Positions 18,146 to 28,329 of a DNA stretch of 64,000 nucleotides are shown in pieces; position 1 is the first letter of the stretch, and each line of letters starts with the position of its first letter. Source of the stretch: Kibdelosporangium philippinense (GTDB taxonomy: Bacteria; Actinomycetota; Actinomycetes; Mycobacteriales; Pseudonocardiaceae); contig NZ_JAJVCN010000002.1 in assembly GCF_021390435.2 (NCBI RefSeq), forward strand, positions 2,046,001 to 2,110,000, written 5' to 3'. Position numbers and translations under genes: made by a program. Below the pieces are notes generated by a model. The model had not been told where the DNA came from. It ran no database searches and worked only from the letters and a program-made list of their open reading frames with translations.

Positions 18146-18661
18146 ATGCAGGAACTCGCCGTACTGGACGCAGCCGAGGAACTGTTCTACGAGCGGGGCA
18201 TCCAAGCCGTCGGGATGGACCAGATCCGCAGCACCTCCGGAGTCTCGCTCAAGCGCCTCTACCAGCTGTTTCCCTCCAAGGAAGCGCTCGTCGTCGCCTA
18301 TCTCGAGCGCAGGGACAAGCGCTGGCGCGACAACCTGAGGACCTACGTCGAGCAGCACGGCAACACGGTCGGCGCCGTGTTCCACTGGCTGCACCAGTGG
18401 TTTTCCGAGCCGGGATTTCGCGGGTGCGCGTTCATCAACTCGTTCGGCGAGCTGAGCGCCACGTCCCCGAAGATCACCGCGATCGTCCAGTACCACAAGG
18501 ACGAGCTGCGCGACTTCCTGCGCGGCCTGGTCAACGACGATTCGTTGGCCGATCAGTTGCTCGTTCTGGTTGAGGGCGCGATCGTCGTCGCCGCCATCCG
18601 AGAGGATCCGGACGCGGCCTGGCAGGCGAAGACGGCGGCGGAAGCGTTGGTTTCGGGTTAG
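18146..18661 (+). CDS. TetR-family transcriptional regulator
   Basis: 171 residues from the ATG at 18146, chosen over the adjacent GTG (18143) for spacing from AGAGGAGG. N-terminal HTH: AAEELFYERGIQAVGMDQI, SGVSLKRLYQLFPSKEALV. The C-terminal ligand-binding half resembles TetR_C families of short regulators. Likely autorepresses and represses the divergent NTF2-like gene through the two dyads upstream; the ligand is unknown. The LigD-like gene starts 10 bp downstream, so it may be co-controlled. Confidence 0.92.
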   Translation: MQELAVLDAAEELFYERGIQAVGMDQIRSTSGVSLKRLYQLFPSKEALVVAYLERRDKRWRDNLRTYVEQHGNTVGAVFHWLHQWFSEPGFRGCAFINSFGELSATSPKITAIVQYHKDELRDFLRGLVNDDSLADQLLVLVEGAIVVAAIREDPDAAWQAKTAAEALVSG

Positions 18662-18670
18662 GTTCACCGC

Positions 18671-19600
18671 ATGGCGTCCGCGATCGAACTCGAGGTCGGT
18701 GACCGCACCGTGCGCGTCTCCAATCCGGACCGGGTGTATTTCCCTGCCCGCGGCGAGACCAAGCTCGACCTGGTCAACTACTACTTGTCGGTTGGCGACG
18801 GCATTGTCCGCGCGCTGCGGGAACGGCCGTGCATGATGCACCGCTTTCCGTCCGGTGTGTCCGGTGAGAAGGTCCATCAGAAGCGCGTGCCGAACGGCGC
18901 GCCGCCGTGGCTGGAGACCGTGCGGATCCATTTCCCGCGCTACAACCGGCACGCGTACGAGCTGTGCGTGACCGAACTCGCGAGTGTCATCTGGGCAGTC
19001 CAAATGTCCACAGTGGAGTTCCATCCGTGGAACTCACGGCGGGCTGACACGGAATCACCGGATGAGTGGCGAATCGACCTCGACCCGATGCCCGACTGTC
19101 CTTTTTCGAGGGTGCGCCGAGTTGCCCATGTTGTCCACGAAGTACTGGACGAACTGGACATCGTCGGCTACCCCAAGACTTCCGGCGGCAAGGGACTGCA
19201 TGTCTACGTCCGGATCGAACCTCGTTGGGGTTTCCAGGAAGTACGCCGGGCGGCGCTCGCTTTCGCCAAGGAGATCGAACGTCGCGTGCCCGATGACGTC
19301 ACAACCACCTGGTGGCGCAAGGACCGTGACCCGGCCATGTTGTTCGTCGACTACAACCAGAATGCCCGCGACCATACGATCGCGAGCGCCTATTCGGTTC
19401 GTGGCAACCCGGAAGGCACAGTGTCCACGCCGATCAGGTGGGACGAGGTCGACGATGTAGACCCCCAGGACTTCACCATCGCCTCGGTCCCAGCCCGCTT
19501 CGCCGAACTCGGCGACCTGCACGCCGCGATCGACGACAAGGCCCATTCGCTCGAACCTCTGCTGGAATGGGCTGACCGGGATGGCCTGAAAGAGGACTGA
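18671..19600 (+). CDS. LigD-type polymerase domain protein (NHEJ primase-polymerase)
   Basis: 309 residues, the size of a free-standing LigD PolDom. Catalytic Asp pair in EWRIDLDPMPDCPF, the SGGKGLHVYV segment, and FVDYNQNARDHTIASAYSVRG are signature features of this archaeo-eukaryotic-primase-like family. It adds nucleotides at DNA ends during Ku-dependent end joining. No ligase domain, Ku or nuclease gene is adjacent. It follows TetR by 9 bp without a strong ribosome site, so coupling is plausible. Confidence 0.92.
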   Translation: MASAIELEVGDRTVRVSNPDRVYFPARGETKLDLVNYYLSVGDGIVRALRERPCMMHRFPSGVSGEKVHQKRVPNGAPPWLETVRIHFPRYNRHAYELCVTELASVIWAVQMSTVEFHPWNSRRADTESPDEWRIDLDPMPDCPFSRVRRVAHVVHEVLDELDIVGYPKTSGGKGLHVYVRIEPRWGFQEVRRAALAFAKEIERRVPDDVTTTWWRKDRDPAMLFVDYNQNARDHTIASAYSVRGNPEGTVSTPIRWDEVDDVDPQDFTIASVPARFAELGDLHAAIDDKAHSLEPLLEWADRDGLKED

Positions 19601-19974
19601 CTGGCAAGGATGTTCGGCATTCCTCACTTCCCCGTGATATACCGCCAAACTAACCAGGAAAATCCGCGTCAGCCAAGAGAATTTTTCCGGAATCGGGCCG
19701 TGAGACAATTGTTCCCGGAGGGTTTTCCACTAGCGAAAGCTGTGGCCTGGCCCAGGGTGTCATGGTGGCATACCGGGGGAGTAGTGCCACGGCTACCGGG
19801 CGCACCGGTTGATCGGCGACCCGGTGAAGTACCGGTGAGTGAGAGATGAACAAGCGGACTGCCCGAAAGTACCAACCCGAGTGATCCTGCCCGAACCCTG
19901 TAATGCCAAGGGGGTCTCCTCGCGATTCGGAAGGTAGCTCCCCACCCGTGCGGGAGAACCTTGGAAGGATCTCG
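19601..19974. other. Leader/promoter region of the sugar operon
   Basis: 374 bp with no convincing gene. GGAAGGA at its end is the ribosome site that fixes the start at 19975; no -35/-10 pair could be assigned with confidence. Confidence 0.45.
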
Positions 19975-20994
19975 ATGGTTGGTGTGGCCGTCATCGGAGC
20001 GGGCTACTGGGGCCCGAATCTGGTGCGAAACATCCAGGCGACCCCGCAGCTGCATCTCAAGACGCTGTGTGACCTGAACGTCACGCGCGCGCAGGAGGTG
20101 CTCGGGCGGTACAGCACGGTTCGCGCGAGCGACTCGTTGTCGGAAACTCTTGCGGATCCGGACATCCAGGCCGTCGCGATCGCCACACCCGCGGCAACGC
20201 ATCTGGAAGTCGCGCTCGCGGCCATCGAAGCGGGCAAGCACGTGCTGGTGGAAAAGCCGCTGGCCTCGTCGTATGAGGACGGTCTCAAGCTGGTCAACGC
20301 CGCCGAGGAACGCGGTCTTGTGCTGATGCTCGACCACACCTTCTGCTACACCCCTGTGGTGCAACGGTTACGCCGTCTGGTGCACGACGGCGAGCTCGGC
20401 GACATCCAGTACATCGACTCCGTCCGCATCAACCTTGGCCTGGTCCAGCCCGATATCGACGTTTTGTGGGACCTCGCGCCGCACGATCTGTCCATCCTGG
20501 ACTCGATACTGCCGCCGGGCGTCACCCCGGTCGCGGTCGCCGCGCACGGCTCCGACCCGATGCACACCGGTCGCGCCTGCGTCGCGTACATCTCGGTGCA
20601 GCTGTCCAACGGCTCGATCGCGCACGCGCACGTGAACTGGTTGTCGCCGACCAAGATCAGGACAATGATCGTGGGCGGGTCCAAGCACACTGCGGTGTGG
20701 AACGACCTCGATCCGACGCAGCCGCTCGCGGTGTACAACCGTGGCGTCGACTGGTCGGAGAATCCCGAGGCCAAGCGGGTTTCCTACCGCATCGGCGACA
20801 TGATCGCGCCCGCGTTGCCGACAGGTGAGGCGCTGCGGGGCGTAATGGCGGAGTTCGCGGCGGCGATCATCGAAGGGCGTGCACCGCTCACCGACGGGCG
20901 GTCCGGCCTTCGTGTGCTTGCCCAACTGGAAGCCGCGTCGGCCAGTTACGCCGCTGGCGGCACGTTCGTGCCGGTGAATGGAGGAACGTTCTGA
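19975..20994 (+). CDS. Gfo/Idh/MocA-family sugar oxidoreductase (WbpB/WlbA-like)
   Basis: 339 residues from the ATG at 19975, placed 5 nt after GGAAGGA. Rossmann motif VAVIGAGYWGPNLVRN, and EKPLA near residue 95, the signature Lys-Pro of the family. In WbpB/WlbA this fold oxidises C3 of a UDP-N-acetylglucosaminuronate, giving the ketone used by a DegT aminotransferase, and such partners follow here. First gene of a six-gene operon; its stop overlaps the next ATG (TGATG). Confidence 0.85.
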   Translation: MVGVAVIGAGYWGPNLVRNIQATPQLHLKTLCDLNVTRAQEVLGRYSTVRASDSLSETLADPDIQAVAIATPAATHLEVALAAIEAGKHVLVEKPLASSYEDGLKLVNAAEERGLVLMLDHTFCYTPVVQRLRRLVHDGELGDIQYIDSVRINLGLVQPDIDVLWDLAPHDLSILDSILPPGVTPVAVAAHGSDPMHTGRACVAYISVQLSNGSIAHAHVNWLSPTKIRTMIVGGSKHTAVWNDLDPTQPLAVYNRGVDWSENPEAKRVSYRIGDMIAPALPTGEALRGVMAEFAAAIIEGRAPLTDGRSGLRVLAQLEAASASYAAGGTFVPVNGGTF

Positions 20995-21956
20995 TGCAGC
21001 TGACCGACACCAGGATCCTGGTCACCGGCGGCGCTGGCACGATCGGTTCACACGTTGTCGACCAGGCGCTTGACGCTGGTGCGAGCCAGGTGGTCGTGGT
21101 CGACGACCTGTCGCGCGGCACGCTGGCCAACCTGAAGAGCGCGCTGGATCGCGCGCCGGACAAGGTCGAGCTGGTCGAAGGCGATATTCGGGACGTCGCG
21201 CTGATGCACAAACTCAGCGAGGGCAAGGATGTCGTGTTCCACCTCGCCGCGCTGCGCATCACCCGCTGCGCCGCTGAGCCGCGTGTCGCGCTGGAAGTGC
21301 TGGTGGACGGCACTTTCAACGTGGTCGAGGCGGCTGTCGAAGCCGGTGTGCGGAAAGTCGTTGCCTCCTCTTCGGCTTCGGTTTACGGGCTCGCGGACGA
21401 GTTCCCCACCAAGGAATCGCACCACCCGTACCACAACGACACCTTCTACGGCGCCGCGAAAGCCTTCAACGAAGGCATGTTGCGCAGCTTCAAGGCCATG
21501 CACGACCTGGATTACGTGGCGCTGCGGTACTTCAACGTGTACGGCCCGCGGATGGACGCGCACGGCAAGTACACCGAAGTACTGATCCGCTGGATGGAAC
21601 GGATCGAGGCAGGCGAGCCACCGCTCGTGCTCGGCGATGGCGAGCAGACCATGGACTTCGTGCACGTCGAGGACATCGCGCGGGCGAACATCCTTGCGGC
21701 ACAGGCCGATGTCACCGACACGGTGTACAACATCGCCACCGCCACCGAGACTTCGCTGTTGGAGCTGGCCGAGGCATTGCAGAAGGTGATGGGATCGACC
21801 GCCGAGCTGGAATTCGGTCCGGCCCGGTCGGTCAACGCGGTGACGCGCAGACTCGCTGATATCAGTGCGGCAGAACGGGATCTGGGCTGGAAGCCGACCA
21901 TCGGCCTGGAAGACGGGCTCGCCTCGCTGGTTTCGTGGTGGCGGGCGCAGCGATGA
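20994..21956 (+). CDS. NAD-dependent nucleotide-sugar epimerase/dehydratase (extended SDR)
   Basis: 320 residues. NAD-binding TGGAGTIGSHVVDQ, active-site SSSASVYG and YGAAK (Tyr-x-x-x-Lys), and FVHVEDIARANI later on, as in UDP-glucose/UDP-GlcNAc 4-epimerases. It resembles 4-epimerases (WbpP type) more than 4,6-dehydratases, but the reaction cannot be settled by reading. Overlaps the following aminotransferase by 4 bp. Confidence 0.85.
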   Translation: MQLTDTRILVTGGAGTIGSHVVDQALDAGASQVVVVDDLSRGTLANLKSALDRAPDKVELVEGDIRDVALMHKLSEGKDVVFHLAALRITRCAAEPRVALEVLVDGTFNVVEAAVEAGVRKVVASSSASVYGLADEFPTKESHHPYHNDTFYGAAKAFNEGMLRSFKAMHDLDYVALRYFNVYGPRMDAHGKYTEVLIRWMERIEAGEPPLVLGDGEQTMDFVHVEDIARANILAAQADVTDTVYNIATATETSLLELAEALQKVMGSTAELEFGPARSVNAVTRRLADISAAERDLGWKPTIGLEDGLASLVSWWRAQR

Positions 21957-23071
21957 CGATCCCGGTCATCAGGCCTTGGCTTGGCGAAGAAGAAGCCCAG
22001 GCCGCGGCGGAAGCCGTGCGGTCCGGCTGGGTCGCGCAGGGACCTCGGGTAGCGCAGTTCGAGCAAGCGTTTGCTGAGTACTCAGCCGCTGCTGAAGGTG
22101 TCGCGGTCTCGTCCTGCACCACCGGATTGCACCTGGCACTGCACCTTTTGGGTGTCGGCCCGGGTGATGAAGTTGTGGTGCCGTCGTTCTCGTTCATCGC
22201 GACCGCCAACGCGGCTCGATACGTCGGCGCGACACAGGTTTTCGCGGACGTGGACCCGCTGACCGGGAACCTCACGCCGGACACGATCGAAGCCGTGCTG
22301 ACGTCGAAGACGGTGGCCGTGATCGGCGTTCATCAGGGCGGTGTTCCCTTTGATGTGGACGCCATCGAAGCCGTGTGCTCGAAGCACTCCCTTGCGCTGG
22401 TACATGATTCCGCTTGTGCGGCTGGGTCGACCTATCGCGGCAAGCCGGTCAGTGCGGGCGCCTCGCTCGCGGCGTGGTCTTTTCACCCGCGCAAGCTGCT
22501 CACCACGGGTGAGGGCGGCATGCTGACCACGTCCGATTCGGACTGGGCGACGCGACTGCGACGGTTGCGGGAACACGGGATGAGCGTGTCCGCGGCGGAC
22601 CGGCACACGTCGTCAGGCGTGAAACTGGAGTCTTACGACGAGGTCGGATTCAACTTCCGGATGACCGATATCCAGGCCGCGATCGGCCTGGTACAGCTGG
22701 CCAAATTGCCGGACGTGATCGCGCGGCGCCGGGAGTTGGCTGATCGGTACCACAAGCTCCTGCCCGAGATCGACGGCTTGCGCTGGGTCAGTGATCCGGA
22801 GTACGGGACAACGAATTACCAGTCGTTCTGGGTGGTTTTGCCGGATTCGTACGAGGGTACGGTCGTCGATGTGCTCGAAGGCCTGTTGGCGCGTGGTGTT
22901 TCGGCGCGGCGCGGGATCATGGCCGCGCATCTTGAGCCCGCGTACTCCCGTGTGGACCTTCCGGTGACCGAGTATCTGACCAGCCGGTCGGTGATTTTGC
23001 CGTTGTTCCACCAGATGACCGAGGCCGAACAGGACACTGTGGTCACCGCGCTCGCCGAGATCGTCCGATGA
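21953..23071 (+). CDS. DegT/DnrJ/EryC1/StrS sugar aminotransferase (first)
   Basis: 372 residues from the ATG at 21953, which overlaps the epimerase stop (ATGA). PLP-enzyme landmarks: CTTGLHLALHLL, FSFIATANA, HDSACAAGS, and the lysine in WSFHPRKLLTTGEGGM. The HPRKxxTTGEGG pattern is common among enzymes aminating 4-keto sugars (PglE/ArnB-like); with the NeuD/PglD-like gene that follows, it suggests a 4-acylamino sugar. Specificity is an inference. Confidence 0.88.
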   Translation: MTIPVIRPWLGEEEAQAAAEAVRSGWVAQGPRVAQFEQAFAEYSAAAEGVAVSSCTTGLHLALHLLGVGPGDEVVVPSFSFIATANAARYVGATQVFADVDPLTGNLTPDTIEAVLTSKTVAVIGVHQGGVPFDVDAIEAVCSKHSLALVHDSACAAGSTYRGKPVSAGASLAAWSFHPRKLLTTGEGGMLTTSDSDWATRLRRLREHGMSVSAADRHTSSGVKLESYDEVGFNFRMTDIQAAIGLVQLAKLPDVIARRRELADRYHKLLPEIDGLRWVSDPEYGTTNYQSFWVVLPDSYEGTVVDVLEGLLARGVSARRGIMAAHLEPAYSRVDLPVTEYLTSRSVILPLFHQMTEAEQDTVVTALAEIVR

Positions 23072-23691
23072 ACGAGCTGATCCTGATCGGCGCGGGTGGC
23101 CTGGCAAGGGAAACCTTGGCCGCCGCCCGGGATTCCTGGAAGGTTTTGGGTTTCGTCGACGACAATCCGGCGCTGCACGGCAAGACTGTCGACGGGGTTC
23201 AGGTTCTTGGGTCGACCGAACTGATCGCTGACTATCCCGATGCGCAGATCGTTATTTGTGCGGCTCGATCGTCCACTAGGGATGTTCGTAAGCGGATTTC
23301 CGAGCGGTTGGCGCTTCCTGCCGAGCGCTACGCCACCATTGTGCATCCGACTGCGAGCATCGCACACGGGACTGTGATTGGTGCCGGGTCGATTGTGCTC
23401 GCTTTTGTCGCCGTGACCGCGCCGCAGGAGATCGGCGAACATGTGGTGATCATGCCGCATGTGACGATCACCCACGATGACAAGGTTTCCTCGTACGTGA
23501 CATTTGCCGCCCGGGTTGCGTTGGCAGGCAACGTGTCCGTGGGGGAGGCCGCCTATTTGGGCAGTGGGGCCCTTGTGCGGGAAGGATTGTCGGTTGGCGC
23601 GGGTGCGCTGATCGGGATGGGCGCCGTGGTGCTCGAGAACGTGCCGGACAACGAGGTATGGGCCGGGGTTCCGGCCAGGAGGATTCGATGA
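23068..23691 (+). CDS. NeuD/PglD-family sugar acyltransferase
   Basis: 207 residues. An N-terminal Rossmann-like nucleotide-sugar domain (ELILIGAGGLARETLAAAR) is followed by a left-handed beta-helix of hexapeptide repeats (IVHPTASIAHGTVIGAG ... AYLGSGALVREGLSVGAGA). This is the architecture of PglD and NeuD, which acylate amino sugars. Starts within the ATGA overlap with the aminotransferase gene, its probable partner. Confidence 0.88.
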   Translation: MNELILIGAGGLARETLAAARDSWKVLGFVDDNPALHGKTVDGVQVLGSTELIADYPDAQIVICAARSSTRDVRKRISERLALPAERYATIVHPTASIAHGTVIGAGSIVLAFVAVTAPQEIGEHVVIMPHVTITHDDKVSSYVTFAARVALAGNVSVGEAAYLGSGALVREGLSVGAGALIGMGAVVLENVPDNEVWAGVPARRIR

Positions 23692-24758
23692 TCCCGCCAG
23701 TCGACCTGTCGCTGCAGCACGCCGAGATCGCCGTCGAGGTGGCCACGGGCTGGGACGCCGTGTTCACCAAGACCGCCTTCGTGGGCGGGCCGCCGGTTGC
23801 CGATTTCGAACAGGAGTACGCGACCTTTTCCAATGTGTCGCGTTGTGTCGGCGTCGCCAACGGCACGGATGCGCTGGAGTTGGCGTTGCGTGCGGTCGGA
23901 GTCGGGCATGGTGACGAGTGCATCCTGCCGACGAACTCGTTCATTGCGACTGCCGAGGCCGTCGCACGCGCTGGTGCCACACCGGTCTTTGTGGACTGTG
24001 ACCCGAACAGTTTCCTGATTGATACCAAGGCAGCTGCTGCCGCTGTCACCTCGCGTACCAAGGCTGTTCTGCCAGTGCATTTGTACGGCCAATTGGCGCC
24101 CGTAGAGGAGTTGCGGGATCTTGGGGTATCCATTGTGGAGGACGCGGCCCAATCCCAAGGCGCGACCCGTAACGGCGTGAACTTCCTTGGTGACATTGCC
24201 GCGACCAGCTTCTATCCGGGCAAGAACCTTGGTGCTTATGGCGATGCGGGCGCGGTGACGACCAATTCTCCCGAATTGGCTGAGAAGGTACGGTTGCTGA
24301 GCCAGCACGGTTCGGCTGAGAAGTACGTCCACAGTGTACTGGGCTTCAACAGCCGCCTCGACACATTGCAGGCCGTCGTGCTGCAGGCAAAGCTTCGTCG
24401 GCTGGCGGTGTGGAACGCGCAACGTGCTGCCGCGGCCGACTATTACGCCACTTTGCTCGGTGGAGTTGCCGGTGTGAAGCTGCCGCAGGTGTTGCCGGGC
24501 AACTCGCATGTCTGGCACCTGTACGTGATCCGTGTACCTGACCGCAATCGCGTGCACGATGAGATGCGCGCCAATGGGGTCGGCGCGGCGATCCACTATC
24601 CGACGCCGATTCACAAGACCACGCCGTTCGCGACCGGTGAGTCGTTCCCGAACGCCGAACAGGTCGCTGGTGAGATCCTCAGCCTGCCGATCTTCCCTGG
24701 GATCACCAGAGCACAGCAGGAACGCGTTGCCGAAGTCCTGATTGGAGCGTTGGCATGA
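23688..24758 (+). CDS. DegT/DnrJ/EryC1/StrS sugar aminotransferase (second)
   Basis: 356 residues from the ATG at 23688 (4-bp overlap with the preceding gene; a longer frame from 23658 lies inside that gene). Conserved IPPVDLSLQHAEI start, GVANGTDALELAL, EDAAQSQGA, and the PLP lysine in TSFYPGKNLGAYGDAGAV. This last motif is typical of 3-keto-sugar aminotransferases such as WbpE/WlbC and FdtB/QdtB. Pairs logically with the WbpB-like and WbpD-like genes flanking it in the operon. Confidence 0.9.
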   Translation: MIPPVDLSLQHAEIAVEVATGWDAVFTKTAFVGGPPVADFEQEYATFSNVSRCVGVANGTDALELALRAVGVGHGDECILPTNSFIATAEAVARAGATPVFVDCDPNSFLIDTKAAAAAVTSRTKAVLPVHLYGQLAPVEELRDLGVSIVEDAAQSQGATRNGVNFLGDIAATSFYPGKNLGAYGDAGAVTTNSPELAEKVRLLSQHGSAEKYVHSVLGFNSRLDTLQAVVLQAKLRRLAVWNAQRAAAADYYATLLGGVAGVKLPQVLPGNSHVWHLYVIRVPDRNRVHDEMRANGVGAAIHYPTPIHKTTPFATGESFPNAEQVAGEILSLPIFPGITRAQQERVAEVLIGALA

Positions 24759-25309
24759 CGTTCGTACACCCTCGCGGACTCTGCGAGAGCACAGATGTTG
24801 GTGAGGGCACGCGGGTCTGGGCATTCGCGCACGTGCTGGAAGGCGCGAAGATCGGCCGCGACTGCAACATCTGCGATGGCGCTTTTGTTGAGAACCAGGT
24901 TGTGCTCGGCGACAACGTGACCGTGAAGAACAACGTGCTGGTGTTCAACGGTGTCACGTGTGAGAACGACGTTTTCCTCGGTCCCAACGTGGTTTTCACC
25001 AACGACATGCGACCCCGTTCGCACCAGAAACTCGGCAGCGACCAACTGCTGTCCACAAGGGTCTGTGAGGGCGCGACCCTTGGAGCGGGAGTTGTTGTCG
25101 TCTGTGGAACGACAATCGGCCGAAACTCTTTTGTCGGCGCAGGTTCTGTTGTCACGCGCGATGTTCCGGCGCACGCGTTCATCGTGGGCAATCCAGGTGT
25201 GCAGAAAGGCTGGGTCTGCCGGTGCGCGGCCCGTCTCGACTCGGATCTGAAGTGCCCCGAATGCGGTACGCAGCACCGGCTCGGCCCGGACGGCCTCGAC
25301 TACACCTGA
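24755..25309 (+). CDS. Left-handed beta-helix sugar N-acyltransferase (WbpD/QdtC-like)
   Basis: 184 residues of hexapeptide repeats (TRVWAFAHVLEGAKIGRDCN ... GAFVENQVVLGDNVTV), with VFLGPNVVFTNDMRPRS and the catalytic-region VGAGSVVTRDVPA. A short C-terminal Cys cluster (CRCAARL...CPEC) could bind zinc. WbpD/WlbB and FdtC/QdtC acylate the 3-amino group made by enzymes like the preceding aminotransferase. Its last 10 bp overlap the 3' end of the opposing gene. Confidence 0.88.
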   Translation: MTFVHPRGLCESTDVGEGTRVWAFAHVLEGAKIGRDCNICDGAFVENQVVLGDNVTVKNNVLVFNGVTCENDVFLGPNVVFTNDMRPRSHQKLGSDQLLSTRVCEGATLGAGVVVVCGTTIGRNSFVGAGSVVTRDVPAHAFIVGNPGVQKGWVCRCAARLDSDLKCPECGTQHRLGPDGLDYT

Positions 25310-25878
25310 CGGCGTGACAGCAGCACTCGGGCTGCCAGGGCGATGAGCACGCCGCACGCGGCGCCGATCAACAGCGATGTCCACTGGATGCCTTCAGCAG
25401 CAGGCGGTTCCGCAGCCGCGTTTCGGACCTGCGCGGTCGCCTCAGGAGCCGGGTTGAGCAGGCTGTACAGCAGCTTCCGCAGGTTGTCCTGGTCGGTCGG
25501 GCGGTGCACCACGCCGGGCGGGTCGAGCTTGATGCCGTCGGGAGTGGCCATGTAGGTCTCGACCCAGACCCCGTCCTGCAGGTCGAGGAACACGTGGTCC
25601 ACGCGCCAGACGCTCACGTCGTGGACCAGCCAGGTCAGCCGGACCGACTTTGCCCCAGGCCCGCTGATGAGATTGTCGGGAGCTTTCGGGTCGGCGGCAG
25701 GCTGGCCGCCAACCAGATTCATGAGCCTGCCGTAGTCGCTCTGCGAGTAGTAAAGGGCGGCGGCCTTCTGATCGGTTGGCGAACTGATGAGCACACTCGT
25801 CGGCCCGCCCGCGTTCGCGACGAGCGGCGAGATCAGGAACGTCATGACAATGGCGGCTAAGACAGCGAGTATTCGCAT
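25300..25878 (-). CDS. Exported membrane-anchored protein of unknown function
   Basis: 192 residues: N-terminal signal/membrane segment (RILAVLAAIVMTFLISPLV), a ~140-residue extracellular region, an Ala/Pro/Glu-rich linker (PAPEATAQVRNAAAEPPAAE), and one C-terminal membrane helix (SLLIGAACGVLIALAARVLL) followed by SRR. No domain recognised. It lies 66 bp downstream of the GH16 gene in the same direction and may be cotranscribed with it. Confidence 0.75.
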   Translation of the reverse strand: MRILAVLAAIVMTFLISPLVANAGGPTSVLISSPTDQKAAALYYSQSDYGRLMNLVGGQPAADPKAPDNLISGPGAKSVRLTWLVHDVSVWRVDHVFLDLQDGVWVETYMATPDGIKLDPPGVVHRPTDQDNLRKLLYSLLNPAPEATAQVRNAAAEPPAAEGIQWTSLLIGAACGVLIALAARVLLSRRQV

Positions 25879-25944
25879 GCTCGGGACCCCTCAACGTGGA
25901 AAGACCAGGCAGTGTGGGTACACCGCCCGGCCTCCCGAGGTTCC

Positions 25945-27648
<1,704 letters not shown>

Positions 27649-27720
27649 GCGTGCTCCTTTGCGCCATGCACGAGGGAAACGATCCGCGGCAGGTCTTCGA
27701 GGGGCAGGGGGAAACTGTGC

Positions 27721-27732
27721 GAGAGCGCTCTC
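27721..27732. promoter_or_regulatory. LacI-type operator upstream of GH16
   Basis: Perfect palindrome GAGAGCGCTCTC, with the central AGCGCT typical of actinobacterial LacI-family sites. The same 12-mer occurs at 30740 and, within an extended form, at 30595. Confidence 0.78.
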
Positions 27733-27894
27733 CCGAGCTATGAGGGTGCAGCGACGGCAGCCACGCTGTCAAGGCGAGCCCATCGCGCCTGGCTTGCCAC
27801 AGCCACCTTGACCAGCGATGACATTTCGACGACTGGCGAAAACGTGCTTCCGTTACCCGCAGGCATTCTTGTCCCGGGGCCTTAGAGGGTGTCT

Positions 27895-27932
27895 CACGTG
27901 GTTGATCATGGTCTGTCATGATCAACCACGTG
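27895..27932 (+). promoter_or_regulatory. 16-bp hairpin covering the IS5 start codon
   Basis: CACGTGGTTGATCATG, a 6-nt loop, then its exact complement (27917-27932). The right arm contains the transposase ATG (27918), so read-through mRNA would hide the start. Confidence 0.7.
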
Positions 27933-28329
27933 GTTGATGATCTGTCGCGGCGGTTGGTGCCGGACGAGTTGTGGGCGTTGGCGCAGCCGTTGATTCCGGG
28001 GTTTGATCCACGTCCGCAGGGTGGCGGGACGGCACCGGTGGACGACCGTGCGGTGTTCACCGCGATCGTGTTCGTGTTGACCAGCGGTTGTGCCTGGCGA
28101 TACCTGCCGCCATCGTTCGGGGTCACCGTCCCCACGGCGCATCGCCGGTTCACCGACTGGACCAAGGCCGGTCTGTGGCGTCGGTTGCATCGCGTGGTGC
28201 TGGATGAGTTGGGCAGCCAAGGCCTGATCGACTGGTCGCGTGCGGTGCTGGATGGAGCATCCGTCCGGGCCAAAAAGGGGGATTCCCAATGAAGTTGTCA
28301 AGTAGTTGGGAGCTGCGGTGGTGAGGGGG

